A DNA stretch of 64,000 bases from Sindora glabra (Eukaryota > Streptophyta > Magnoliopsida > Fabales > Fabaceae): the NCBI GenBank assembly GCA_020226215.1, contig CM035236.1, positions 7,817,001 through 7,881,000 on the forward strand. The letters are read 5' to 3'. How positions within the stretch are numbered: position 1 is the first letter of the stretch; each line of letters begins with the position of its first letter. The notes beneath the pieces are model-generated. The model ran no database searches. It was not told the origin of the DNA and worked only from the letters and a program-made list of their open reading frames with translations. Shown piece by piece: positions 12,983 through 25,200 of this stretch. The position numbers and the translations under genes were made by a program.

Positions 12983-13784
12983 CTCATCTTGCTTGCACAC
13001 AAAATTACACTAAACTTTTATTATTTTGAATTACTACTCATATGTAAGACCAAAAATCAAGCTTTAATATTTGAAGTTGGGAAAAATATCCTCACTCTAA
13101 ATAATCAAGTATTAGACAATTAAATTAATCAAAGCAACACAATAATGCATAAGTAATTAAATGTAAGAAAACCTTTAAACTCTAGGTGGAAGACATATAC
13201 TATATCATCAAGATTAGAAAATAATATGTGTGAATGTTCTTAATTAAAATTTCACAAATTTCTAATTATTATTGTTATATTTTTTTTTTCAATTTTTTAC
13301 AAGTATTTCCACATGATTGATATAGTTACTCACATCAAATTTCTCCTGTGCTCAAACACTTAACCAACACAAATGTTTATAAGTTTAAATATTTGATTGA
13401 CAAGTATTCACAATCCCACTCTAATAAATCTAATTTAAAAAGGATGTTAACTCCCAATAAAATGTTAAATCACACCAAAAGAAAAAATGCTTATTTTCTC
13501 AAATCATCAATGTTATATAAAAGGCTTGGAGCTGGAATGAGGGAGATTATCATCATAAAATGAAATCATTAGGGTAAAGTGTATTTCTTACCCTCCAATT
13601 TTCATTAAAGTTTTAATAATATTTATTAACTATTATTTAAATCAATTATCAATTATATTACCTAACTTTTAAAACAAATGCAATGTTGAGCATTTAATAA
13701 AAAATTACCTACTATACAAGCGAAAAAAATCCTACATAATTTGATAAAATGTTGTGCGCATTATGGAAGCTATTGATTGGATTA
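12983..13784 (+). repeat. Tandem duplicated repeat, copy B
   Basis: Copy B of the unit at 12117-12931, offset by about 866 bp and clearly diverged by substitutions and short indels, so the duplication is old. The short open frame at 13348-13563 is a by-product of this repeat, not a gene. Confidence 0.7.
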
Positions 13785-15899
13785 ACCTTAATTTAACATA
13801 ATTTTATTTTAATTTATCTCTAATTTTATATCTTAGTTTCTAAGTAAATTAAATTGAAGTGTTAGAGTTTGAAATTGAGAAAAAAAATGAAGAAATTGAT
13901 AATATAAATTAAATCCTTAAAACTTTATTTTTATTTAATAAACAAGAAAGAAAAACATGTGAGAAGTATGTGCCAAATTTCTTTATATTTGGAAGAAAAA
14001 TAAGTACAAATGGATAAAATATTAATGGTGTAAATTATATATATTCTCTATTTGATACTTTAAATCATATGTGAGCATATTATAAATAGAGCCATAGCAC
14101 ATATGATTAAATAAAAGTATTTTTCTCCCGAAGGAATTAAAATTTTAATAGGAAGTTTAGAAAAAAAAATGGATACATACCTTTAAAATATAAGCCCTCG
14201 ACATTTTTCATTCAATCACGTCCTTTCTCCTTTACCAGAGGTAGAACTTAAAACGGAACAGAGCAGTACCCAATTGTTATCATAGGCTTTCAACAGAAAC
14301 AATTAGCAATTTTGTTTTAAATGTGAGAAGGGCGTGTACTGAATAAGAAAATAGGGGTTTTAATATGAAGTTGCAAAGAGTTCTATCTTTAAATAAAACG
14401 ATTTTACTTTAATAAAAATATGTCATAATTCATCAGCTCTATATAGTACATTTATCATTTTATTCGGTTATATAACATATTTTAAAATAATTAATATTGC
14501 ATTTATTTTGAAGAAAAAGGGGATAATTAATTCAAATAAAAATTAGTATGTATTATTAAAACTTAAATGAAAGTTAAAAAAAGAATGATGGTTAAAGGAT
14601 AAAAGTTATAATTTGAACAAATTATTATGCAATGTTTTGTGATTTAATTAATTCAGACTCAACAATATGAACTTTAGAATAAAAATAATTGTATGATATC
14701 AAAAGTCTTTATTTTAAGTGATATTTAATATTTTTTAAAAAATATTATTTTATTTATGTCTAAAATTTGATTCCTATATATACACACATGTCTAGTAAAA
14801 ATCATTCTCATTATTTAAAGAAAAAACAAAAGAATTCAAAGTGGTCAGTGGTTAATCAAGCTTGTCGATTGTGGATATTAATTGTTTTTACTTTTCAGAA
14901 AACGAGGAGTGGATTCCAGTTCCACTAAATGCCTCCATATGACCATTTAGCTAAAAATTAACACAAACCAAAAATGCTATATTATACTCTAATCGAAGCT
15001 AGTCTATTTTAAGCCAATGGCAATCTACCTCAAGGTAAAGGCCATTGCAAAGGTCGAGGATGAATTTAAATAGCATAAAGGATGAATTAAAAGGCATAGC
15101 ATTAACTCTACCATAAAAATGATATGCTTACAAATTACAATTATAGCATACCACTCGTTCATAGCTTCTGGATTATGGATATAGATATTGATGGAAAAGC
15201 CTCAAGGTAATACCTAATAGAATATTTCTTTTCTGATTCTTTTCTCCCATAACAGTTTATCTCTTACTTCTTGTAGTTTTGTGGGGGGTTGGTAGGTGGT
15301 AGGCCAAGCAAGGAATCCAGAATTTGAACTTTACCACACCTGTCTGTAATATGTCATTGCAGGGGTGCAATGTGTAAATTTTGATTTTGATTTGATTTGA
15401 TGCTTTTGTAATGCTTTTGCTTTTATATGTACTCTTATTTCTTATATATTTTCATCTCATAATTTTTCTTATTTTAAATAATAAAACCGCAAAATTTTTA
15501 TATCTTTTTTTTATATATAATATATTTTCGAAATAAGATTTGTGCAAATGCACATTTTTATGAGAGAGGTAAAAATACAAATTTTACTCTGAGATTTAAT
15601 TTTTTTAATTGAGAATTATAATTTCAAATAAAAAATTAATATGTATCTATATTTGAAATTTACCCGAAGGGGTCCAAATTCATATATTTCAGTTGAATTT
15701 CTCAATGTATTTTTAGCTGATATTAGTGAATGTAATTCATAAAAAAAACTACTTGCACAAAATTATTATTAGCATACTCCTCCTATTAAAAAAATTATTA
15801 TTAGCATGTACTTAATCAGTCAGAAGAAGATGGGCTCTGGCTTGCTTAAAACCTTGAAACTTCTTTAAAAGGGTAAGTAATAATAAACTTAAAAACGGG
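13785..15899. other. Gene-free AT-rich spacer upstream of SRFR1
   Basis: No coding or RNA gene recognised. The sequence is simple AT-rich DNA with occasional short GC-richer patches (14220-14350, 15000-15400). No paired terminal repeats were found. Confidence 0.5.
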
Positions 15900-16233
15900 T
15901 TTGGACCTGGGTGTCCCCAACTTTCAATGCTGCGATCACTGGTCCATACTCGGCCTTTGGGCCGTGACCTTTACTTTTTTTTTACCAGATCCAGCACTAA
16001 AGTGGAGGTGTTGCCATACGTGTCATTCATACGTTCCACACAACGTTTACATCAAGCACCGTTTCTCCTTTGCTGCTATCCTTCCTCCCGATTTCCTAAT
16101 AACAGCCACATTCTCCGCTTACCCTTTTATTTACATCTTTTGCCTCTCGCCTCCATCTCCGTAAAGAAGCCCGTTGAAAACACTTGGAAAACAGGCGAAG
16201 AAGAGTCTAAAAAGCCTCCTGATCTGCGTTCCC
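15900..16233 (+). promoter_or_regulatory. SRFR1 promoter-proximal region and 5' leader
   Basis: A GC-richer stretch just before the SRFR1 start codon. It contains a site-II-type TGGGCC element (in ggcctttgggccgtg, about 15954-15968), bound by TCP factors in many plant housekeeping promoters. SRFR1 protein is itself known to bind TCP factors, but a regulatory loop would be speculation. The leader before the ATG is pyrimidine-rich. No clear TATA box; the transcription start is not determinable. Confidence 0.4.
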
Positions 16234-19200
16234 ATGGCTCCGGCTGCCATCTCCGAGCGAGTTGAGCTGGCCAGGCTCTGTAGCTCCAAGGACTGGTCCA
16301 AAGCCATTCGAATCCTTGATTCGCTTATTTCTCAATCTTCTGCCATCCAGGATATCTGGTTCGTATCACACTATAGCTCCATTTTCGTCTTCCAGTTTCT
16401 CTCTGAATCAGTCTCATCGATCTTCAATTTTTTGGCCTTGATTGTTATATAGAGTTGGCCACTAACCGATGTGCGATTTTTGTTCTGAACCTTGCTGATA
16501 TGTTGAAATTCAGCAATAGAGCTTTTTGTTACAGCCAGTTAGAGCTGCACAAGCATGTGGTAAAGGATTGCGATAGAGCGCTTCAGCTTGACCCTGCGAT
16601 TCTTCAAGCTTACATTCTCAAAGGTAATTTCCCCTATCAAAATCATACTTTTCAGCTCTTCAAACTGCTTTTCTGTATTCTTCATGACGCAAATTCATTT
16701 TACTCTTGCATAGCTCGATTTTTATTGTATTTTTTTTTTAAATTGTGTTAGTTTGTATCAGTAAAAAGCAACTTAGAAGGCAAAGCCTGTTTTGGTGACA
16801 TACCATATCTTTGAAACTCTACTCTTTCACTATTCCTCTTTCTGATGATGGGGATTATTTTAGGAGTCGTTTTAGTGGATAATAGAAGTTTCTAGAGTAA
16901 ATGGCGAAGCTCTAAATCCAAAGCAGCACCAGAGAAAAATACTTAAGGTCATTTATGAGTAAAAGTGGTTAATGATTAATGATCGTGATGAAATTATCTC
17001 AAAATGGATTTAATCTTTCTGTTTATAGTTTAGCATCCTAAAAATTCTTATTGTTAACATTTGAAATTTAAATGAGATTTTCTCACACTCTGACCGATGG
17101 TGTTATCTTTGAACTTATATGTTTTTTCTTCCTGACATATAGGGCGGGCCCTTTCTTCTCTGGGAAGGAAAGATGATGCTCTCTTGGTGTGGGAGAAAGG
17201 TTATGACCAAGCTCTGCATCAGTCTGCTGATTTGAAGCAGTTGCTTGAGCTAGAAGAGCTGTTGACATTAGCAAAACAAAATAACAATATAGTCTATGAA
17301 GCCAATGGGTCCCTCGTGCCTCCATCTGAACCAGATCCTCTAAGTAATGGACACTTGGGTGAAACTTTTAAGAATGGCGATGGATTGAGTACTCAGGCTG
17401 AACTGCATGGAAATACAAGTGACAAATCTGAGACCTGCTTGAAGTTGAACGAAAAATTTGACTCAACAGATGAATTAAATGAGGAAGATAGAAATTTTAA
17501 TAAAACTGATGGCCAATTGAATGGAAGCCCTGATGTTATTGATAAATTGAGCTATAATTCTGAATCATGCAATGACTCAAGTGACACTTCAGAATCTTGT
17601 GATAAAGTATCTACAAATAGTAGCGAAACAATTGATATCACCGAAATTATCAGAAAGTCAAGTAATAAATTTGATTTCCCCCGTGAAAGAAATGATGAAG
17701 CAAGGAGAAATAAGAAATTTTGTGTTGCTCGGATTTCAAAGGCGAAGTCTATAAGTGTTGATTTCCGACTCTCAAGGGGTATTGCAGAGGTTTGTTTTAT
17801 GCTTTTACTTAATAATTGAAATTACCTGGCAACTCTTATGTGCTATACTTGTTGTTTACAAAGCATATATGTTGTCTAACATTATGATTCTCTTGCAGGT
17901 TAACGAGGGAAAATACAGTCATGCCATATCCATTTTTGACCAGGTATGGCTTTGTCCTCGTAGTGATACTCCTTCTCCTTAATAAGTAGTCTTGTTCTTT
18001 TCTCCTTTGTCATTAAGACATCAAATAAGACACTGTAGCTTTATCTTCATCGTTTGCTCAGATACTGAAAGAGGATCCTGCCTACCCTGAGGCACTGATA
18101 GGAAGAGGGACAGCATATGCATTCCAGCGAGAACTTGATGCTGCTATAGCTGATTTTTCGAAGGTAAATGATCATGATCTGACAGGTTTATTGTGATACA
18201 AAATTCTTCCTCCTTGTGCATCGCTTATATTATCTATATCATAGGCTATAGAATACAATCCTTCGGCTGGTGAGGCATGGAAGAGGAGAGGTCAGGCTCG
18301 GGCAGCCTTGGGCGAGTTTGTTGAGGTGAGGGTGACTGACCCTAATTCTATAATCTTAATATTTATTTCATCCTGATGGACTTTCACCTAATGCATTTAC
18401 CACAGAACTTTTGCCTAATTCATTTATTAGAAATTCTATTATCCTTCTCTGTTTAATCAGATAAATGATTGAATAGTTTATTCATGAAGGGCATGTCCTA
18501 TGTGTGGCCAATTATTCTTATATCATAGGTTTATTTATTTATTTTTGAGAGAGGGTTGTTTTTGTTAAGTAAGATGTTTAAGTTTGCTATTAGTATGGCT
18601 TCAAGTATTACTTGGACATTGCCACTTCTTGGTTTAAGCATTTTAACTGAATAACAATTAAAGAGTTAGGTGCTAAAATAATGAATTGCTCAGGAGTCTG
18701 CTGTCTATAGTTGTGACAGCTCTTATTACTTTGATATCTAATGATTCGCTACTTTATATTAGATTCCATGATAGATGAAGCATCAATATATATATAAAAA
18801 AAAATGCTTGGTTCCTGTTATCATGCCACACTTCCCTGTGTTAATATGATGTTGCGGTAATAATTATCCATACATGTGACAGAAGTTTTCTTCTGTTGTA
18901 TATCTGAGTTTCAGGCTATTGAAGACTTGACTAAGGCATTAGAGTTTGAACCCAACTCAGCAGATATTTTACATGAGAGAGGTATCTTGTGTTATACCTA
19001 AACTTTTGTTCTAATCATACTAACGGGGAACATAGTTACACTAGAATTATTAAACCCCCCCATGCTCTATCTCTCTCTCACACACACGCATGCACACGTG
19101 ACATGCTATTATGTTAACAATATATTTAATATGATGACCATAATCAACTTTGTTAAAAAATATTTGTAGCTCTCCTGGCTTTTTCAGGTTTGAGTTCATT

Positions 19201-22200
19201 AGACATAAATTTTGCCATTTGACTTAGCTATAAGTTAATATTATGTTTTCTATAAGGGGCAGATATGTGGATCGTTTCATTAGTCCTGGAAGTCCAAGAA
19301 GATGGAATATATGTGTATAATGGATGTATTCTATAAACTCCAATGCAGGGATCGTCAATTTCAAGTTTAAGGAGTTTAATGCTGCTGTTGAAGACCTCTC
19401 AGCTTGCGTGAACCTAGACAGGGACAATAAGTCTGCATACACATATTTGGTGGGTCTTCACTTTTGAAATCTTATTGATTTTGTACTTTGATGTTGGTCT
19501 CCCTATCCTTTACATGAAGAGGGTTGTCTTTTTAACTGGGCATTAAACAAACGAGATTTTTTTCAGGGTTTGGCATTGTCGTCAATTGGTGAATATAAGA
19601 AAGCTGAGGAAGCACATCTTAAATCACTTCAACTTGACAGAAATTTCCTTGAAGCGTGGGGACATCTGACTCAGGTATCTTTCAGCCTTAGTGTGCTAAT
19701 AGAGGGTTTGAATGTTAAGGAAGCAAATATAGTAAGCACTAAGTGCTTAAAATTGTGCAGAAGCTTGATTTTGACAGACCACAATCATCCACATAAATAT
19801 TGTTTTCTTATTTTGTGAGCTGTTGTATGAGCTCTGGCATCTTCAGCACAGCATTATTGTCTGCCATGATTTGTTTTTGTATATTCAACTCGAACTGAAG
19901 TGCAGATTTTGTAGCAAATTAGTTCGTATTGTCACCATTTTTTAATTTGTTTTTCAGTGTAGTTTTATAGCTATATGATATCTAGGAGGCTACATCTTTA
20001 TGGATTTTCTTCTATGGTGATTTTTACTGTTTTGTTTTGGATGTTTGATTTTTGGCAGTTCTATCAAGACTTAGGAAAGCCAACAAAAGCTATGGAATGT
20101 CTAACACAGGTGCTGCAAATTGATGTGAGGTAACTGTTGTGAAGGAACCGTATTAATCATGCCATCCATACTTTTTGTTGCTTTCTCACGCTTGATATGG
20201 GGGCCTAATTGCTCTAGTTTTGATGGCAGGTTTGCAAGAGCTTATCATCTGCGTGGCCTGTTGTTTCATGCAATGGGAGAGCATAGGTATCTATATGTTT
20301 ATACCTGCTGATTAATTTAAAGATTGATTTATTTGATATGACCATTTCCTGCTTAGAGCTTTCCTGAGTCTCAATGTTTTGGTCTGTAAGTAGTTGTAAA
20401 GAGAATTTTGAAGTCTTACAGGCTGTTATGGAAGCAATTTGGAAGTTGAATGGTTGATAGTTTCATTGGGAGTTTGCTTTTTATGTGGAAATCTTGGGTT
20501 GTTATCAGAAAAACTATTAGGAAAATACAACCTCTTTGATGCGGCATTGCCTATTCCTGAAGTCTCAAACCATGTAGTAGTTATTATGTATTTGTGAGTA
20601 CTACAATTTAATTTCTTTCTAATAATGACTACCATTTTGGGCTTCTTCCTGGGGCTTTACAGATAAAATATCCTTGTGAACCATTCCCGTTAGTTAATTG
20701 TTGACTGCTTTGAGTTTGCATAGCTCCTACTTGTGTGTGTAAATTGCTTTAAATTATTTCATACTGATGGTCCATGTTAAAATGTTTTGGTTTGGAATTC
20801 GTGTTCCACTACTTATTTATTAAAATGAGGTTTGACTGGCAGGAGAGCCATTAAGGATTTGACCACAGGGTTAAGCATTGATGGTTCCAACATTGAGTGT
20901 TTATATTTACGAGCTTCCTGCTACCATGCTGTTGGACAATACAAAGAGGCGGTATAGTTTTAATTGTGCTTTATTTCTCCTTGTGGTGAATACCTGTTTA
21001 CTAGTTGGGCTAAAGCTTTAGTTGATGGTCACAGGTCAAGGATTATGACGCTGCACTGGATGTGGAATTAGATTCAATGGAGAAATTTGTGCTTCAGTGC
21101 CTTGCATTTTATCAGGTTTTTGTTTTATTTTCTGATGTTATATTTGTAATACATCTAAATCTCAATAGTTTTGCTCTTTGGCATTAAGTTATAGAGGGAG
21201 AGATTATGCTTAATGTGCAAAATAGCGGTTTTTTTATAGTGATTACGTGCAATTGCAAATATCTATTGGGTTGTTTGGAATGGTTCTATTATTTGTTATT
21301 TTGGTTCCTAATATTGCTTATTTGTCATGTTTGTTCACAAGAAGAACCACTTATAGAATATGCCTTCCTTTGATTCTTTTATTTCCTCATTGATATTACT
21401 TTTTGTGTGCATAATTTAGGACACAATGAAATTCTACTGAACGCATATCGAGTTAGTTTGGTGCTTCAGAAGTTTCACTCATTATTAACCATTTCCAGGA
21501 TGCTGTTAAACTGTTAATAATTTTCTTGTTTTGCAGAAAGAGATTGCTTTGTACACTGCCTCAAAGATTAACAGTGAATTTTGCTGGTTTGATATTGATG
21601 GGGATATTGACCCTCTTTTCAAGGTAAAATTGACCCTCTTTTCAAGGTAAAATTGACTAAAGTAATTTAACCTTTCGTTGGTACTTCTCATATTTCTCAA
21701 AATCATTTTCACATCATTTCATAGTTGAAAGTTATTCAACCTTTCAGTGGTACTTGTCCTTATTTTTTAAAACCCAGAATCTCAGATTGTCGGCTCTTTT
21801 CTCCCCTGATATAATTCTGCATAACTTTCAATTGAACATCTTATAATTTGCTTTCTGGGTTTCAAGAGCATCGGAAATCTTGTTGTTTGCTTGTAATGTA
21901 TGGATTTCCAATTTTTTTTTTTTTACAATATTTACTTATGTCTGTTTTATATTCAGGAATATTGGTGCAAGAGATTGCATCCAAAGAATGTATGTGAAAA
22001 AGTTTTCAGGCAACCTTCTTTGCGTGAGTCTTTAAGAAAGGCCAAACTTAAAAAGCAAGAATTTATTATTACAAAGCAGAAGGCTGCTCTTATAGAGGCT
22101 GCTGATTCCATTGGCAAGAAAATCCAGTATGATTGTCCTGGTTTCCTAGCAAATAGACGTCAGGTAATCTTAGTCATCTTGCTGATGCCTCTATTCCTTG

Positions 22201-25200
22201 TGACATCTTATATAATCCTTAATTTTTTTCTCTATTAATATTTTATGATGTCATTTTTTAATTGAGGGTTGTGTTGCTCCTAATGATACACCAACAAATC
22301 TGATGATTTTCTTATAGAATTTGCTATTGTGCTTCATCTCTCCATTGGTCTCAATCATTATCCTTTATTGTCTTATAGTTATGTGGAAAAAAATGTAAAT
22401 TACCCCATTCAACTTGAGGTAATTGGATTTTACCTTCCTTAACTTTAGAATCTTGGAAATCATCCTCTTTAAAAAACCTGGAAATAACACACATCTTATA
22501 CTTAATTAATATTTTTATCAAATTATGTATTTTTTTATGAAATTTTTAAATAAGAATCAAAATGTTATAAAATATTGATTTATTTTATTATTTTTGGACA
22601 ATACTTTCACACCTTTTATATAAGTATTTAATTAAAATTCCTTATATATAATTTAATTTTTATTAATTATGTACATAAAAATTATGTATGAAAAACTAAA
22701 AAAGTCAACATACTATAATATTTTGATTATTATTTAAAAACTCAATGAAAAAAGCATATAATTTAATAAAATGTTTAATTGAGTGGATGATGAGTGTTAA
22801 TTTCAAGTTTTGTAACTTTTGAAGGGGTGATTTTCATGTTTTCAAAGTTGAAAGGGGTAATTTGCATTTTTCCCTATATATGTGTAATGTTGCTTAGTTT
22901 TTACATTCTAATCAACTACAATTTGAAATCAATACTCTAATTAATTCCTTCTGGACATTGTATCCTCACTTTCTTGGAGTCAAGGAGAGTTTTGTCCCAT
23001 TTAATGAATTGCATTTTACATGCAAATAATTGCAGTTATTCTCATATTATATGTTATCTAACCTGTCTGTATCTGTATATTAATATTTTCCTTATTTATC
23101 AGCACCGAATGGCAGGATTTGCTGCTATTGAAATTGCACAGAAGGTCTCAAAGGCTTGGCGTTCCCTGCAAACAGAATGGAAACATTCCAGTAAAGGCAA
23201 TTCAAAGTATGGCAAAAGGGCCAGGAGAAGGGAAAGAATTAATATGCCCAGTCAGAACAGAGGTGGTGCTGGCTGTAGCACAAGCAGTGCCTCAGAAACA
23301 TCCTCTTCATACGGCATTGTAGATGATAGATCATCCAGCCGTCTCATGTCATGGCAAGATGTCTACTCGATGGCAGTTAGATGGAGACAGATCTCTGAGC
23401 CATGTGATCCTGTTGTGTGGGTTAACAAGCTGAGGTACTCCGTCTTGTGCCTGAGCATTCTAGTAACCCATATATTGTGTGTCAGTGCACCCACATATTT
23501 GTTTTCAGGAATCTTGTGTGTCTGCAAATTATCCACAGATTCTCTCTTTGTCTCCCTTTTTGTTTGGATTTAATATATAATTGTTGATTGTGCTACAGAA
23601 TCTCATAATCCTAGATGACTGAGCTATCTATGTGCTGTTTTCAATTGAGGAACTAAAGCTGGGGAAATTGTAAATATGTTCAGACTACAGAGTCCTTTCT
23701 CTCATATTTTCAGTTGATGTAAGCAACATAAGACATATTTAGGACCATAGCAGAAGCAGGTGTGCTTTTGTACAATAATGCTAATGGTATAAAAACCCTG
23801 ACACACATGATCTGGGGTAGAATATGAGAAAAGATAGTATTGTTTTGTATGAAGATAACATGTTATTGTCCATAGCTTTTAATCAATGTTGCTTTGTTTA
23901 AGAACTTTAGCCAAATTCACTTCAGAGCAGAAGACCATAGCAGATAAACTGTACCCACGATCCAAATTCGGATGATTCAATTGTAAATCAAAACAATTGA
24001 AAGTAGATTGATGAAAATGTATTATGATTGAAACTAGAGGGACTCATAATATTGTTGATTTTGCTTTGTTTACAAGATTACTTAATTATCTGAATTATGC
24101 TATTTTTTAAGTTAACCATCTTTTATGCTAAATTATACTCTTACTTCTGTGAAAGTTACCTTTCGCCAGATCCCTAATTCCCCATTTTTCTTCATCTGTT
24201 CACTTGAAAGATGAATTGAACTCTCAAATCCTTAAATATGTTGGATTTTAATCATATGATTTCTTTGTAATGCAGTGAAGAATTCAATTCTGGATTTGGA
24301 TCTCACACACCTATGATTCTTGGACAAGCGAAAGTTGTTAGATACTTCCCTAATTATGAAAGGTAAATAGCCTATTTGGATTCTTCTTTGACAGGCCTGC
24401 TGCAGAAACGCTCATTAATATGTAATGGCACAGGACATTAGATGTTGCGAAGACTGTCATCCGAGAGAGATCATATGTCCACAGCAAGACAGATAACATC
24501 ATTCATCTTTCCAAAGATGAGAAATTAGAAGATGTGAGTTGATTGTTGTTAATTAGATCTCTTGTGCTTTTCTGCTGTATCTGCTTGATTTCTCTCTTGA
24601 ACTGCTATGCAAGAGGGTCGTGCTATGCCTTTAACTTCAAAAGGCATGACTTTGGTGAAGTTTTGCTTGTCTCATCTCCTACAAGCAATGCTTCTGTTGT
24701 ACCATTATTTTTTTGGTTGCTGAGTGCTTCACTATAGTTGTACCTGCTAAATATAGAAAGTTTCTTTTCCTTGGAATGTAATTGGCAGTGCGTTTCTTGA
24801 TAGAGGCATATTGTGTATGCGGAAACTCATGGTGTTATAGCACACCTGACTAGCCTTCCCAGCATTAGGGTTAGATAGAAAGTTGCTAGATAGGCTTGTT
24901 TATGCGTAAGTTTGATAATGTGTAAAATTTTTAATCTGTAAGTTTGTCAGTTGGATTTAAGCTCAATAAGTGATCAAAAGAGGGCATCCAAGTCTAGATA
25001 CTATAGAAACTCAGATTTTATATTTTTTCAATGAAGTAACTTAGAAGTTTATCAAGACTCATGTTAAATTTCAGTGTAATGTTCTTCTTTCTTTTTTTTT
25101 TTTAAATGGACCCAGATGAACTTATACACTATGTTATTGACAGTATTGTGATGAATATTTTGCGTATTGTGTGCTTTAATACTGACAAACTCTAGTCGCT

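Noticed and set aside
13348..13563. Plus-strand open frame of 71 codons
   Set aside because: Part of repeat copy B; not preserved in copy A.
16174..16233. N-terminal extension of SRFR1 (KTLGKQAKKSLK...)
   Set aside because: It would need a TTG start and has no match to the family N-terminus; the ATG at 16234 fits.
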